Assembly (NCBI GenBank): GCA_036337715.1
Contig: JAYZDS010000009.1
Location: forward strand, 128,892-192,891
Reading direction: 5' to 3'
Length of the DNA: 64,000 bases
Source of the DNA: JAURNZ01 sp036337715
GTDB taxonomy: Bacteria; Pseudomonadota; Gammaproteobacteria; Comchoanobacterales; Comchoanobacteraceae
The position numbers and the translations under genes were made by a program. This document shows, in pieces, positions 51,474 to 60,239 of the stretch; position 1 is the stretch's first letter; each line of letters opens with the position of its first letter. Under the pieces are notes generated by a model. That model saw nothing but the letters and a program-made list of their open reading frames with translations, had not been told where the DNA came from and made no database searches.

Positions 51474-52622
51474 ATGATCCCTAGCTTAAATCCCAACTCT
51501 ATTTATAATAAGCGGGTTTTGTTACGCGTTGATTTAAACATGCCTATGCTTGATGGCGAAATCTTAAGCATGGCGCGTTGGCTAAATGTATTGCCGACCA
51601 TAAAAAGGATTTTGGAAGAAAAGCCAAAGAAATTAGTGATTCTTTCTCATCTAGGTCAGCCTAATGGCATTGAGCTGGCATTGTCGTTGTTACACATCCA
51701 GAAAGTTATTAAAAAAGATCTTCCAGGGATCAAATTAATCAAAAAAATTTCTGATATCAAAGATGAAGGGGGTATTTTCTTGCTTGAAAATGTGCGTTTC
51801 GATGAAAGAGAAAAAACATTAGACCAAACACTGATAGATGAATATTTATCTGTAATAGATACAGTTATTTTTGATGCTTTTTCTGTCAGTCATCGTAATC
51901 ACGCATCTGTAACTGGTATTTTAGCTTCCGCAAAAACGTATGCTTTCGGTCCATTGTTTCATAGAGAAAGAAAAGCCATTGATACGGCGCTATCAAGAAG
52001 TGGTAAGCGCATTGCTATTCTTAGTGGAGCAAAAATTTCAACTAAATTGCCAATGATAAAAAAAATGCTTACTTGGGCAGACCATGTTTTGGTTGGTGGT
52101 GGCATTGCTAATACATTGCTTCATGCCAGTGGTTATAACATGCAAGACTCACTAAAAGACGTCAATGCAATAACTGATGCAAGGATGATGCTTAATAAAA
52201 CAAGTAAACTCATTTTGCCAATTGATGGTTTAAACCAATCTGAAGGCATACTGGATTTTGAAAGCAGTTCAATGTCTCAGGGTGATAAGATTTTAGACAT
52301 TGGGCCCAAAACACTACAATTATATGCTAAATATATTGACCAGGCAGACACAATTATTTGGAATGGTCCTCTTGGCTATTATGAAAGCCCAAGATTTCAG
52401 CGTGGTACCCAGCAAATCGCATTATCAATAGCAAGCGCATCTGGCTATTCTATAGTGGGTGGGGGTGATTCTGTTGCTGCCATAGAAGATTTAAATATTA
52501 GCCATCAATTCGATTATGTCTCTACCTCAGGAGGTGCTTTTCTTCATTATGTCGCTTATGGCACATTACCTGTTATTGAGGCGGTAGCAGAAAAGATCAT
52601 ACACGAACCGGAGACTGCCTAA
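51474..52622 (+). CDS. pgk: Phosphoglycerate kinase
   Basis: It transfers phosphate between 1,3-bisphosphoglycerate and ADP. The 382-residue protein has KRVLLRVDLNMPM, LSHLGQPNG, ENVRFDEREK and DAFSVSHRNHASVTGI. WNGPLGYYE and GGGDSVAAIED form the nucleotide site. Some positions are unusual: the DAFGTAHR block reads DAFSVSHR, and LGRP reads LGQP. pyk starts directly after its stop codon. Confidence 0.95.
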   Translation: MIPSLNPNSIYNKRVLLRVDLNMPMLDGEILSMARWLNVLPTIKRILEEKPKKLVILSHLGQPNGIELALSLLHIQKVIKKDLPGIKLIKKISDIKDEGGIFLLENVRFDEREKTLDQTLIDEYLSVIDTVIFDAFSVSHRNHASVTGILASAKTYAFGPLFHRERKAIDTALSRSGKRIAILSGAKISTKLPMIKKMLTWADHVLVGGGIANTLLHASGYNMQDSLKDVNAITDARMMLNKTSKLILPIDGLNQSEGILDFESSSMSQGDKILDIGPKTLQLYAKYIDQADTIIWNGPLGYYESPRFQRGTQQIALSIASASGYSIVGGGDSVAAIEDLNISHQFDYVSTSGGAFLHYVAYGTLPVIEAVAEKIIHEPETA

Positions 52623-54065
52623 ATGAGATTAACAAAAATCATAGCTACATTAGGGCCTGCATCTCATGATATTGATGTCATGAGACAAATGGTCGCAAAA
52701 GGTGTCGATGTTTTTAGACTGAATTTATCTCATGGCACACACGAGTATCATGCAAAAAATATAGAAGCTATCTACCAACTACAAAAAGAAAATGACCACG
52801 CGAAACCATCAATATTAATTGATCTTCAGGGGCCAAAAATTCGTATTGGTCAGTTTATAGATGGTGAAGTAATGCTAAAGTCGGATCAAAGCTTCGATTT
52901 AAGCCTAAGCCATCCAATAGATCAAGGTACATCTGGTATTGTAGCAATAAGTGAGCCAAAGATTATAGATGATGTCAAAATAGGGCAAAAGCTTTTGTTA
53001 GATGATGGAAACATTATTTTAAAGGCGGTTAAAAAAACTAAAGATGTATTGACGACAAGGGTTTTAATTGGTGGCAAGCTATCTGGAACTAAGGGTATAA
53101 ATTTTGAAGGTGGTGGTTTATCAAATAGTGCATTTACAGCGAAAGATCAGGCTGATCTTGAATTTGCCTTAAAATATAATATTGATTTTGTCGCTTTGTC
53201 TTTTGTTGAGAAAGATGAAGACATTATCCACTTAAAATCATTTATCAAAGACCAAGACTCAGCGCCTAGTGTCATTGCTAAAATTGAAAGAGCTGAGGCC
53301 ATTTCAAGGATTCAGGAAATTGCTGAAGTTTCAGATGGTTTAATGATTGCTAGGGGTGATTTGGCACTTGAAGTAGGCCTTGCAAAAGTGCCCTACCTAC
53401 AAAAAAAAATTATTAATGTTGCAAAAAAATATGACTGTTTCACCATCGTTGCAACTCAAATGATGGAATCTATGATACATGCTTTCTCACCAACAAGAGC
53501 AGAAGTATCAGACATTGCCAATGCAATGATTGATCAAGCAGACGCTTTAATGCTTTCAGCAGAAACAGCTGTGGGTAAATATCCTCTTGAGGTGATTGAA
53601 CAAATGGCTAATGTTTGTGAACAAGATATGCTTCAAAAAGGAGAGCATGAAATTTTCAATCATAAGAATAAAGAATGTGATACAACTAGGGTCTTGTCTT
53701 TAAATGGTTGTCAAATTGCCGCTGACTTATGTGCAGAGGCCTTAGTAGTCTACACAGAAAAAGGAAGAACAGCATTATTTGCCTCAAGACAAACAATGCA
53801 TATTCCCATCTACGCATTAAGTCAGAACAAAACAACGTGTCTAAAAAACAATCTATTTAAAGGCGTTTTTTCAGTACTTGTAAAGTTTGAAAACCATGAT
53901 GTATCATCTTTGGATTTTTTAGCGGTAAAAACATTAAAAGATCATAAACATGTCAGCGAACCTGATACCGTTGTTATTTTAAAAGGTGATTTAGTTGGCG
54001 TTTCAGGGCATACTAACTCTATAGAAGTCTGGACAGTAAGCGATTTACTGAAATGTCATACGTAA
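52623..54065 (+). CDS. pyk: Pyruvate kinase
   Basis: It makes pyruvate and ATP from phosphoenolpyruvate and ADP. The 480-residue protein has TKIIATLGPAS, DVFRLNLSHG, LIDLQGPKIRIG, FVALSFVEKDEDI, the active-site IAKIERAEAI, DGLMIARGDLALEVG, and VATQMMESMI followed by PTRAEVSDIANAMIDQADALMLSAETAVGKYP. It ends the glycolytic operon. Fructose-bisphosphate aldolase, often next in related genomes, is not here. Confidence 0.97.
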   Translation: MRLTKIIATLGPASHDIDVMRQMVAKGVDVFRLNLSHGTHEYHAKNIEAIYQLQKENDHAKPSILIDLQGPKIRIGQFIDGEVMLKSDQSFDLSLSHPIDQGTSGIVAISEPKIIDDVKIGQKLLLDDGNIILKAVKKTKDVLTTRVLIGGKLSGTKGINFEGGGLSNSAFTAKDQADLEFALKYNIDFVALSFVEKDEDIIHLKSFIKDQDSAPSVIAKIERAEAISRIQEIAEVSDGLMIARGDLALEVGLAKVPYLQKKIINVAKKYDCFTIVATQMMESMIHAFSPTRAEVSDIANAMIDQADALMLSAETAVGKYPLEVIEQMANVCEQDMLQKGEHEIFNHKNKECDTTRVLSLNGCQIAADLCAEALVVYTEKGRTALFASRQTMHIPIYALSQNKTTCLKNNLFKGVFSVLVKFENHDVSSLDFLAVKTLKDHKHVSEPDTVVILKGDLVGVSGHTNSIEVWTVSDLLKCHT

Positions 54066-54084
54066 GAAAGGATAAGTTATTAAG

Positions 54085-54276
54085 ATGAATTGGTTAGAAT
54101 TATTTTGGATCTTAGGTATATTTTTTGCTGGATGGCTTTGTTATCGAACCATTAAAGGTAGACCAGAGTTGTTTACTATGCAAGCAATGCTTAAGACGAT
54201 GAATACGCTAGGTTTTTTGGCATTAGGTTTGATTGGGTTCATCGGAATCTGTATTATGTTACTTAAAGCGAATTAA
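54085..54276 (+). CDS. Small two-span membrane protein
   Basis: A 63-residue protein with hydrophobic segments at about 5-21 and 40-60 separated by a short polar loop. It has no recognised family. The start follows an AAGGATAAG-like ribosome-binding region. Its stop codon TAA overlaps the next ATG (54276), so it is coupled to the DUF47 gene and belongs to the phosphate-related run. It might act with the Pit/DUF47 pair. Confidence 0.7.
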   Translation: MNWLELFWILGIFFAGWLCYRTIKGRPELFTMQAMLKTMNTLGFLALGLIGFIGICIMLLKAN

Positions 54277-54956
54277 TGCTCATGAAATCATCTATATTAA
54301 AGCTTATCGGTCGATCCCCAGTCAGGGGTTTAAGAAAACATCTAAAACTCACAGAAGAAATGTCTATGAATCTAGAGCCATTTTTTCGGGCTATCTTTTC
54401 AGGGGACTATCAAGTAGCGCAAGATATATTTGATGAAATGATTAATATTGAACGAGAAGCCGATAGACGAAAAGATAAGGTCAGACGACTGATGAATAAG
54501 CCTTTAATTATGGCTTTTCCTAGAGGCGAGATCCTCTTTATGCTCAATTCACAAGAAAAAGTTCTGAACCTGTTACGCGATATTGCGGCCACACTTGTGG
54601 GAAGAAAAATAGTTATGCCACAACAGGTTAAGCCGGTTTTCTTTGACTTTTTAAATTCTGTTCTAAAATGTATGAAAAAATTTAACAAAGCCATCCTTGA
54701 ACTGGATGACTTGGTTGAAACTGGCTTTGGTCATATTTTTCGCGAGCATGTCATTCAGGCAGCACATGATATTGATAAACTTGAGCAAAAAGTTGATGAT
54801 CTTGAAGTGATCCTGAGACATACTTTATTCTTAGTTGAATCATCGTTTAATCAATTAGACTTGATGTTTATGTACCAATCCATCGATAAATTAAGTAGGG
54901 TTGCTGATATTTTAGAAGAATTAGGCGGTAGACTCATCTTGTTAGTAAATAATTAG
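54276..54956 (+). CDS. DUF47 (PhoU-like) putative phosphate transport regulator
   Basis: A 226-residue, all-helical protein of the TIGR00153/DUF47 group, recognisable from the N-terminal SPVRGLRKHLKLTEEM, the EREADRRKDKVRRLM (ExxxD-type metal-binding helix) and the DIDKLEQKVDDLE repeat. These proteins usually sit beside Pit phosphate transporters and are thought to control them. Here Pit is two genes downstream, with a purine nucleoside phosphorylase between. Confidence 0.88.
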   Translation: MLMKSSILKLIGRSPVRGLRKHLKLTEEMSMNLEPFFRAIFSGDYQVAQDIFDEMINIEREADRRKDKVRRLMNKPLIMAFPRGEILFMLNSQEKVLNLLRDIAATLVGRKIVMPQQVKPVFFDFLNSVLKCMKKFNKAILELDDLVETGFGHIFREHVIQAAHDIDKLEQKVDDLEVILRHTLFLVESSFNQLDLMFMYQSIDKLSRVADILEELGGRLILLVNN

Positions 54957-54966
54957 GGAATTTAAA

Positions 54967-55740
54967 ATGGTAAAAAATAAAACTGCAATTATACTGGGTT
55001 CAGGACTTCATCAAATTGTAAATGATATGGTTGTTGAGGAAGAGCGATCATACGATGAAATTAAAGATTTCAAACCGTGTCAAGTTAAAGGTCATCAGGG
55101 AAAAATGATTTTAGGTGAAATTGAATCTCATCCAGTTATTTGCTGTTTGGGTCGCCCGCATTGGTATGAAGGTAGAGATTCTAATGAATTTTTAGCATTT
55201 ATAAGAGAACTTAAAAACTTAGGTGCGACTTCTTTAATTGTTACCAACTCTTCTGGCGGACTAAACCCTAGTTATAAAGCAGGCACTATGATGTTGGTCA
55301 ATGACCATATAAACTGGCAATTTAAAAGCCCATTAATGGGTATTGTTGAAGATGGCAGAAGCCGGTTTTTGAATATGGATAATGCCTATGACCTTGATAT
55401 GAGAAATGAGCTCCTTGCCTCTGCTAAATCAATTGGTATCGACTTAAAAGAAGGTGTATTTATGGGTGTTCAGGGGCCATGTTTTGAAACGCCTGCTGAA
55501 GTGAAAGTGTTTCAAATGTTAGGTGCTGATACCGTGGCAATGTCATCTATTCCGGAGGTTATTGCTGCAAGATATTATGGTCTTAGCGTTGCAATGCTAT
55601 CTGTCGTTGTAAATCAAGGTGCTGGTTTAAGTGATGAGGTTTTATCTCATGAGCATACCTTAGCAATGGCAGCAAAAAGCGATGTTTATTTAGCTCAGTT
55701 ATTGAGAACATATTTTGGAAGGAAGTCGCTTGATAGCTAG
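54967..55740 (+). CDS. Purine nucleoside phosphorylase, PNP/XapA class
   Basis: A 257-residue phosphorylase that splits purine nucleosides with inorganic phosphate. Family blocks are AIILGSGLHQIV (phosphate loop), GRPHWYEGRD (from the GRxHxYEG motif), VTNSSGGLNPSYKAG, DHIN, GVFMGVQGPCFETPAEVKVFQMLGAD and AMSSIPEVIAARYYGL. Specificity between hypoxanthine/guanosine and xanthosine cannot be read safely. The adjacent phosphate importer and DUF47 regulator suggest a link to phosphate supply. The 3' end overlaps the pit start. Confidence 0.9.
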   Translation: MVKNKTAIILGSGLHQIVNDMVVEEERSYDEIKDFKPCQVKGHQGKMILGEIESHPVICCLGRPHWYEGRDSNEFLAFIRELKNLGATSLIVTNSSGGLNPSYKAGTMMLVNDHINWQFKSPLMGIVEDGRSRFLNMDNAYDLDMRNELLASAKSIGIDLKEGVFMGVQGPCFETPAEVKVFQMLGADTVAMSSIPEVIAARYYGLSVAMLSVVVNQGAGLSDEVLSHEHTLAMAAKSDVYLAQLLRTYFGRKSLDS

Positions 55741-56995
55741 CTCTGAATCTATTTATTTAGTTTATTTGGCTGTTTTTTTAGGCTTTACAATGGCTTGGGG
55801 CGTTGGTGCCAACGATGTTGCCAATGCTATGGGAACCTCGGTTGGTGCAAAAGTTCTAAATATAAAGCAAGCCATCATTTTAGCTGCCATTTTTGAGGTT
55901 GCCGGTGCGTTACTTGCTAGTAATGAAGTCACCTCGACCATTAGCAAGGGCCTAGTAGATTTTAAGGATGTTGCTAATGCGGATATGATGATTGTCATTG
56001 GGATGATTGCTTCTTTAGCAGCATCTGCGACATGGCTACTGACAGCAACGCGTTTTGGTTGGCCAGTGTCTACAACACATTGTATTATTGGTGCTATTCT
56101 AGGTTTTGGTTGTTTTGTAGCAGGTGTGCATCAGGTACACTGGGACATATTATCAAGCATTATTGCTAGTTGGTTTTTAACGCCTTTTATCGCCGCTATT
56201 ATCTCTGCCACAATTTTTTATTCAGTAAAAGTATTGATCATTAATCAATCTAATCCAGTTAAGTACGCCAAACGTTATATTCCATTATATTTCTTTATGG
56301 TTTCATGGATAATTGTTCAGATTGCATTTGGCCAAGGCATTGTCTTTTTGGGGGTAACATGGACTTCGTTACAGTCAATATTTTGGACGTTTATTACAAG
56401 TTTACTATTAACCTTTGTTGGTCATAGATATGTCAGTAATGTTGAGTATGGCAACTTAAAAAACCATAAAGATTATCTAATGGCTTATCGATCAGTTGAG
56501 CGAATGTTTGGGGTGCTAGCCATTTTTACAGCATCTGCGATGGCTTTCGCACACGGCGGCAATGATGTTGCTAATGCCATTGGTCCGTTATCTCGAGTGG
56601 TAACTATTTTAAATAACGAATCATTACATGATCACCCAAGATGGGTGACTGTCGTTGGTGCTTTTGGTGTTGTTACAGGGTTGAGTATGTATGGTTATAA
56701 AATAATTGAAACCATCGGTACTAAAATTACTTCTTTAACGCCCATTAGAGGGTTCTCTGCACAATTTGCAACTGCTTTAACCGTAATATGTGCGACAGTG
56801 TTTGGTTTGCCTGTATCAACGACACATACGCTGGTTGGTGCAGTTTTAGGTGTTGGGTTGATGGGTGGTATAGGCACTATTGATTTGAGAGTTGTTAGAG
56901 GCATTTTCTCATCATGGTTTGTCACGTTACCAGTCGGTGCAAGCTTGGCAATATTATATTTTCAAATCATACATTTCTTTGTTTTGGGTGCTTAA
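55730..56995 (+). CDS. pit: Low-affinity inorganic phosphate transporter, Pit family
   Basis: A 421-residue inner-membrane protein with about 10 spans and two copies of the PiT signature: GANDVANAMGTSVGAKVL and GGNDVANAIGPLSRVV, each followed by a PVSTTH motif (WPVSTTHCIIGAILG and LPVSTTHTLVGAVLG). The start chosen is TTG 55730, with GGAAGG just upstream; a TTG at 55715 would add five residues but has a poor ribosome-binding site. It overlaps the PNP gene by 11 bases. The 3' end overlaps convergent apaH by 29 bases. Confidence 0.93.
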   Translation: MIASSESIYLVYLAVFLGFTMAWGVGANDVANAMGTSVGAKVLNIKQAIILAAIFEVAGALLASNEVTSTISKGLVDFKDVANADMMIVIGMIASLAASATWLLTATRFGWPVSTTHCIIGAILGFGCFVAGVHQVHWDILSSIIASWFLTPFIAAIISATIFYSVKVLIINQSNPVKYAKRYIPLYFFMVSWIIVQIAFGQGIVFLGVTWTSLQSIFWTFITSLLLTFVGHRYVSNVEYGNLKNHKDYLMAYRSVERMFGVLAIFTASAMAFAHGGNDVANAIGPLSRVVTILNNESLHDHPRWVTVVGAFGVVTGLSMYGYKIIETIGTKITSLTPIRGFSAQFATALTVICATVFGLPVSTTHTLVGAVLGVGLMGGIGTIDLRVVRGIFSSWFVTLPVGASLAILYFQIIHFFVLGA

Positions 56996-57746
56996 TTTTG
57001 AAAATTTTACCGTCGTCTAGTCTTTGACACAGTAATGTCCCCCCATAAACAAAGCCACCATCCAAGCAGGTGGTGTGATGGTTCTTAACAGTGCTCAATT
57101 TTGCCCAGTGACCGAATAAAATATCTTTTTTTGTATGGTTCATAGATTTAACGTCAAACCAAGCAATTCGTTCTTGGTCCAATGGGTCATTGTCATTGGT
57201 TCCTTGAGATAGTGTAAAGTTGATGGGGTCGAGAAAACGCATCTCAGTGAGTACTGCCATTATAAATAAGGGATCATTATACATTGCCTTAAGTTGCCAT
57301 CTTGGTTGATGATAAAAGCGTTTCAATTGCTCTGCTGTAATAAAAGTCATTTGCTCTTTGACTATGTCAGAGATGTTCTGATCAGTCCATTTCGGATGAA
57401 TGCCTGCATGACACATCAGGGTGTTTTGATGTTCAATGATAAATGGTTGCTGGCAAAGCCAATCAATGGCGTCAGTTTTTGTTAAAAAAGACTTAGTTGT
57501 GTCTGAGGGGTTAGAAGTTTGGTTTACAATGCTATGAATGAGGAATAAGTCATGATTCCCAATAACAGACTTACAATTTTTTTGTTTCATGATCCAGCTT
57601 AAAACGCCAATACTATCAGGTCCTTTATTTACCAAGTCCCCTAAAAAGTATAAATAATCATTCTTTGGGTTATATTCTATTGCTTCTAATAGTGAAAAAA
57701 TACCATCTAGACAGCCATGAACATCTCCAATAACGTAAGATGGCAT
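56967..57746 (-). CDS. apaH: Diadenosine tetraphosphatase, symmetrical
   Basis: It hydrolyses Ap4A and related dinucleotides to ADP and also decaps Np4 RNA ends in E. coli. The 259-residue metallophosphatase has GDVHGC (7-12), FLGDLVNKGPDS (GDxxxRGPxS type, with Lys for Arg), VIGNHD and LMCHAGIHP. Its usual neighbours (rsmA, pdxA) are absent; here it follows prfA by 4 bases. Confidence 0.94.
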   Translation of the reverse strand: MPSYVIGDVHGCLDGIFSLLEAIEYNPKNDYLYFLGDLVNKGPDSIGVLSWIMKQKNCKSVIGNHDLFLIHSIVNQTSNPSDTTKSFLTKTDAIDWLCQQPFIIEHQNTLMCHAGIHPKWTDQNISDIVKEQMTFITAEQLKRFYHQPRWQLKAMYNDPLFIMAVLTEMRFLDPINFTLSQGTNDNDPLDQERIAWFDVKSMNHTKKDILFGHWAKLSTVKNHHTTCLDGGFVYGGTLLCQRLDDGKIFKIKHPKQRNV

Positions 57747-57750
57747 ATAG

Positions 57751-58839
57751 TTAACTATCCTTTTCCATTGCAGCTAGGATTTTAGCTTGGTTTTCGGCAG
57801 TTAACGCATTTATTAGCTGGTCTAATTGCCCACTAAGAACTTCGTTAAGTTGGTATAAAGTCAGATTGATGCGATGATCTGTGATACGTCCTTGTGGAAA
57901 ATTATATGTTCTAATACGTTCTGAACGATCCCCAGAGCCAACTTGAATTTTTCTTTCTGAAGCTTGAGCAAGCTGTTGTTTTTCTCTTTCTGATTGAAGT
58001 ATTTTACTTTGTAATAGTTTCATTGCTTTGGCTTTATTTTTGTGTTGAGACCGTTCATCTTGGCATTCTACAACAACCCCTGATGGAATATGCGTTATAC
58101 GTACTGCAGAATCAGTCGTATTAACATGTTGGCCGCCTGCGCCGGATGAGCGAAAAGTGTCGATGCGTAAATCAGAAGGATCAATATCGATTTCTGTTAC
58201 AGAGCTCACCTCTGGCAATATGGCAACTGTACATGCTGATGTATGTACACGGCCTTGTGATTCGGTTGCAGGCACTCTTTGAACTCTATGTGCACCACTT
58301 TCGAACTTCAGTTTAGCATATACTTGTTTGCCTGATATTAGGGCAATGACTTCTTTCAAACCACCTTGCCCAGTTTTATTTTGTTGCACTAGTTCGATAC
58401 GCCAGTTATTTTGATGTGCATAGGCCTGATACATATCAAAGAGATTTTGCGAAAACAACGCTGCCTCATCACCGCCAGTGCCTGCGCGTATCTCTAGGTA
58501 CACGTTTTTATCATTGTCAGGGTCTTCAGGGATCAAAGCACAATAGATATCATCCACTAAATGCTCGATGGTATTCATTTCAGAATCAAGTTCCTCTTCA
58601 GCAAGTGCTTTCATTTCTGGATCAGACAGCATTTGTTTTAGGTTGGCTATGTTTTCTTCCTTATCTAAATATGTTCGATATAGTTCTGTTATTTTTTCCA
58701 GATTAGCTCGCTCTTTTGAAAGCTTGGTAATTTTGTCTTGTTCGGTGTGATCAGCATGTGATAGTTCATCATTGATCTCCCCCATTCTTAATAGTAGGGT
58801 TTCTAATCGATTTCTCAAAGAGGGCGATATGGTTTTCAT
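57751..58839 (-). CDS. prfA: Peptide chain release factor 1
   Basis: It terminates translation at UAA and UAG. The 362-residue length is standard. The codon-recognition region contains RVPATESQGRVHTSACTVAILPE (the PxT motif reads PATE). The catalytic loop FRSSGAGGQHVNTTDSAVRITH holds GGQ, followed by NFPQGRITDHRINLTLY. The start ATG follows the hemA stop TAA directly. Confidence 0.97.
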   Translation of the reverse strand: MKTISPSLRNRLETLLLRMGEINDELSHADHTEQDKITKLSKERANLEKITELYRTYLDKEENIANLKQMLSDPEMKALAEEELDSEMNTIEHLVDDIYCALIPEDPDNDKNVYLEIRAGTGGDEAALFSQNLFDMYQAYAHQNNWRIELVQQNKTGQGGLKEVIALISGKQVYAKLKFESGAHRVQRVPATESQGRVHTSACTVAILPEVSSVTEIDIDPSDLRIDTFRSSGAGGQHVNTTDSAVRITHIPSGVVVECQDERSQHKNKAKAMKLLQSKILQSEREKQQLAQASERKIQVGSGDRSERIRTYNFPQGRITDHRINLTLYQLNEVLSGQLDQLINALTAENQAKILAAMEKDS

Positions 58840-60099
58840 TTAGGCTAGATCGTCAGTTTCAAAAAGGTATTTAGAAGCCTGAAGAATATGTTCTTCTTTA
58901 TCTATAATCGCTTGTTTCAGTTGGGTTGTGGGTTTATGCAAGAAATGATTGGTTAGCTTACGAATACTATCGACAATAACGGCTTCGGGTGCATTCCCTT
59001 GATCAAGTTGTTGTAGTGCTTTTTTGATGATCTTATTTTGTGTATCTTGAATATGTTGTCGAAAATGAATGATGTGTGTCATTTTCCCTTTAGTAATATA
59101 GTTTTCATAAATTAGATTGGCTTCATAGTCAATCATCCCAGCTGCCTCTTTTGCAGCCGAAGCCCTATGCTCATGGCCTTCTTGTAATTGTTGATGTAAA
59201 TCATCAATGTTATACAGGTTGCAATGGTTCAGCTCGTTTATTTCAACCTCTACGTCTCTTGGGACAGCTAAGTCAAAAATAAGTAATGGTTTGTTAGGCG
59301 TTTTATTGAGCGCCTTTTCAATTAATCCTTTCCCAATAATGGGCATTTGACTTGAAGTTGCTGAAATAATAATATCGACGTCGTCAATTTGTGATGGGAT
59401 GTTTTGAATGCGTGTGGCATTAAGGCCATGCTTCAACCCAATTCTTTTTGCTCGTTCCAATGTTCTTCCCGCGATACAAATCGGACCAAGATCATATTTG
59501 ACATATTGATTTGATATCAACTTGATTGTTTCACCTGTCCCAACCATTAATGTTTTGAGCGTTTGTGTTGAAGGGTGCTGGGATTTAATGATTTTATAAA
59601 TAGCGTGTGCTAACGTCACGGTTGACTGATGTATTTTAGTTGCGTGTCGAATGTGTTTAGAAGCCTCATATACCTTTTGACACGTAGCATATAGATCATT
59701 ATTGACAAATCCAAGTGATCTACCGTGCTCAACAGCTTTTTTAAATTGACCAAAAATTTGTTGTTCACCTAAAAGCATAGAGTCTAATCCACAACACACT
59801 TTGATCATGTGGTTTAAAGCATCTAAATTGCTATAGTGATACATGTTGTTTTTTAAAGTATTCAAGGATACATGGCTATGAATGGATATCCAGTTAAGAA
59901 TATTATCTAAGCTGTTTATTCCAGGACCATTGAAAATGATTTCACTACGATTGCATGTGTTCAATAATATAAAGTCGTTTGCATTAAGCATAGACTTAAT
60001 TTGACTGCCGTTATTATAAAAAGTGTCATTTGAAAAAATAACTTGTTCTCTTAAGTTAATAGGGCAACGATGATGGTTAAAACCGATTATGTGAATCAT
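58840..60099 (-). CDS. hemA: Glutamyl-tRNA reductase
   Basis: The first committed enzyme of C5 haem synthesis; hemL at 33196-34416 does the next step. The 419-residue protein has the catalytic Cys in LLNTCNRSEIIF, GLDSMLLGEQQIFGQFKKA, the NADPH domain VGTGETIKLISNQY (GAGE type, with Gly-Thr-Gly-Glu), and LIFDLAVPRDVE. It leads the hemA-prfA-apaH leftward run, the common gammaproteobacterial hemA-prfA pair, here without prmC. It is divergent from mrp. Confidence 0.96.
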   Translation of the reverse strand: MIHIIGFNHHRCPINLREQVIFSNDTFYNNGSQIKSMLNANDFILLNTCNRSEIIFNGPGINSLDNILNWISIHSHVSLNTLKNNMYHYSNLDALNHMIKVCCGLDSMLLGEQQIFGQFKKAVEHGRSLGFVNNDLYATCQKVYEASKHIRHATKIHQSTVTLAHAIYKIIKSQHPSTQTLKTLMVGTGETIKLISNQYVKYDLGPICIAGRTLERAKRIGLKHGLNATRIQNIPSQIDDVDIIISATSSQMPIIGKGLIEKALNKTPNKPLLIFDLAVPRDVEVEINELNHCNLYNIDDLHQQLQEGHEHRASAAKEAAGMIDYEANLIYENYITKGKMTHIIHFRQHIQDTQNKIIKKALQQLDQGNAPEAVIVDSIRKLTNHFLHKPTTQLKQAIIDKEEHILQASKYLFETDDLA

Positions 60100-60201
60100 A
60101 GTATAATATCTATAATATACGCTATTATTCAGTAAATTCCAATGGTTATGTTTGTTTCGGGGGGAAATATAGGCTTATTGTGCATGAAAAGTTAAAAGTT
60201 A

Positions 60202-60230
60202 TTGCGCTTAAGCTTAATTGGTAATAATAT
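60202..60230 (+). promoter_or_regulatory. Possible sigma-70 promoter of mrp
   Basis: TTGCGC (60202-60207), a 17-base spacer and TAATAT (60225-60230). Initiation near 60237 would fall almost on the mrp ATG (60240), giving a leaderless or near-leaderless mRNA; no Shine-Dalgarno sequence is visible before that ATG. Confidence 0.4.
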
Positions 60231-60239
60231 CAATTATTA

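Noticed and set aside
51314..51496. Short minus-strand frame spanning the gap/pgk junction
   Set aside because: It is antisense to the ends of two conserved glycolytic genes and has no recognisable features.
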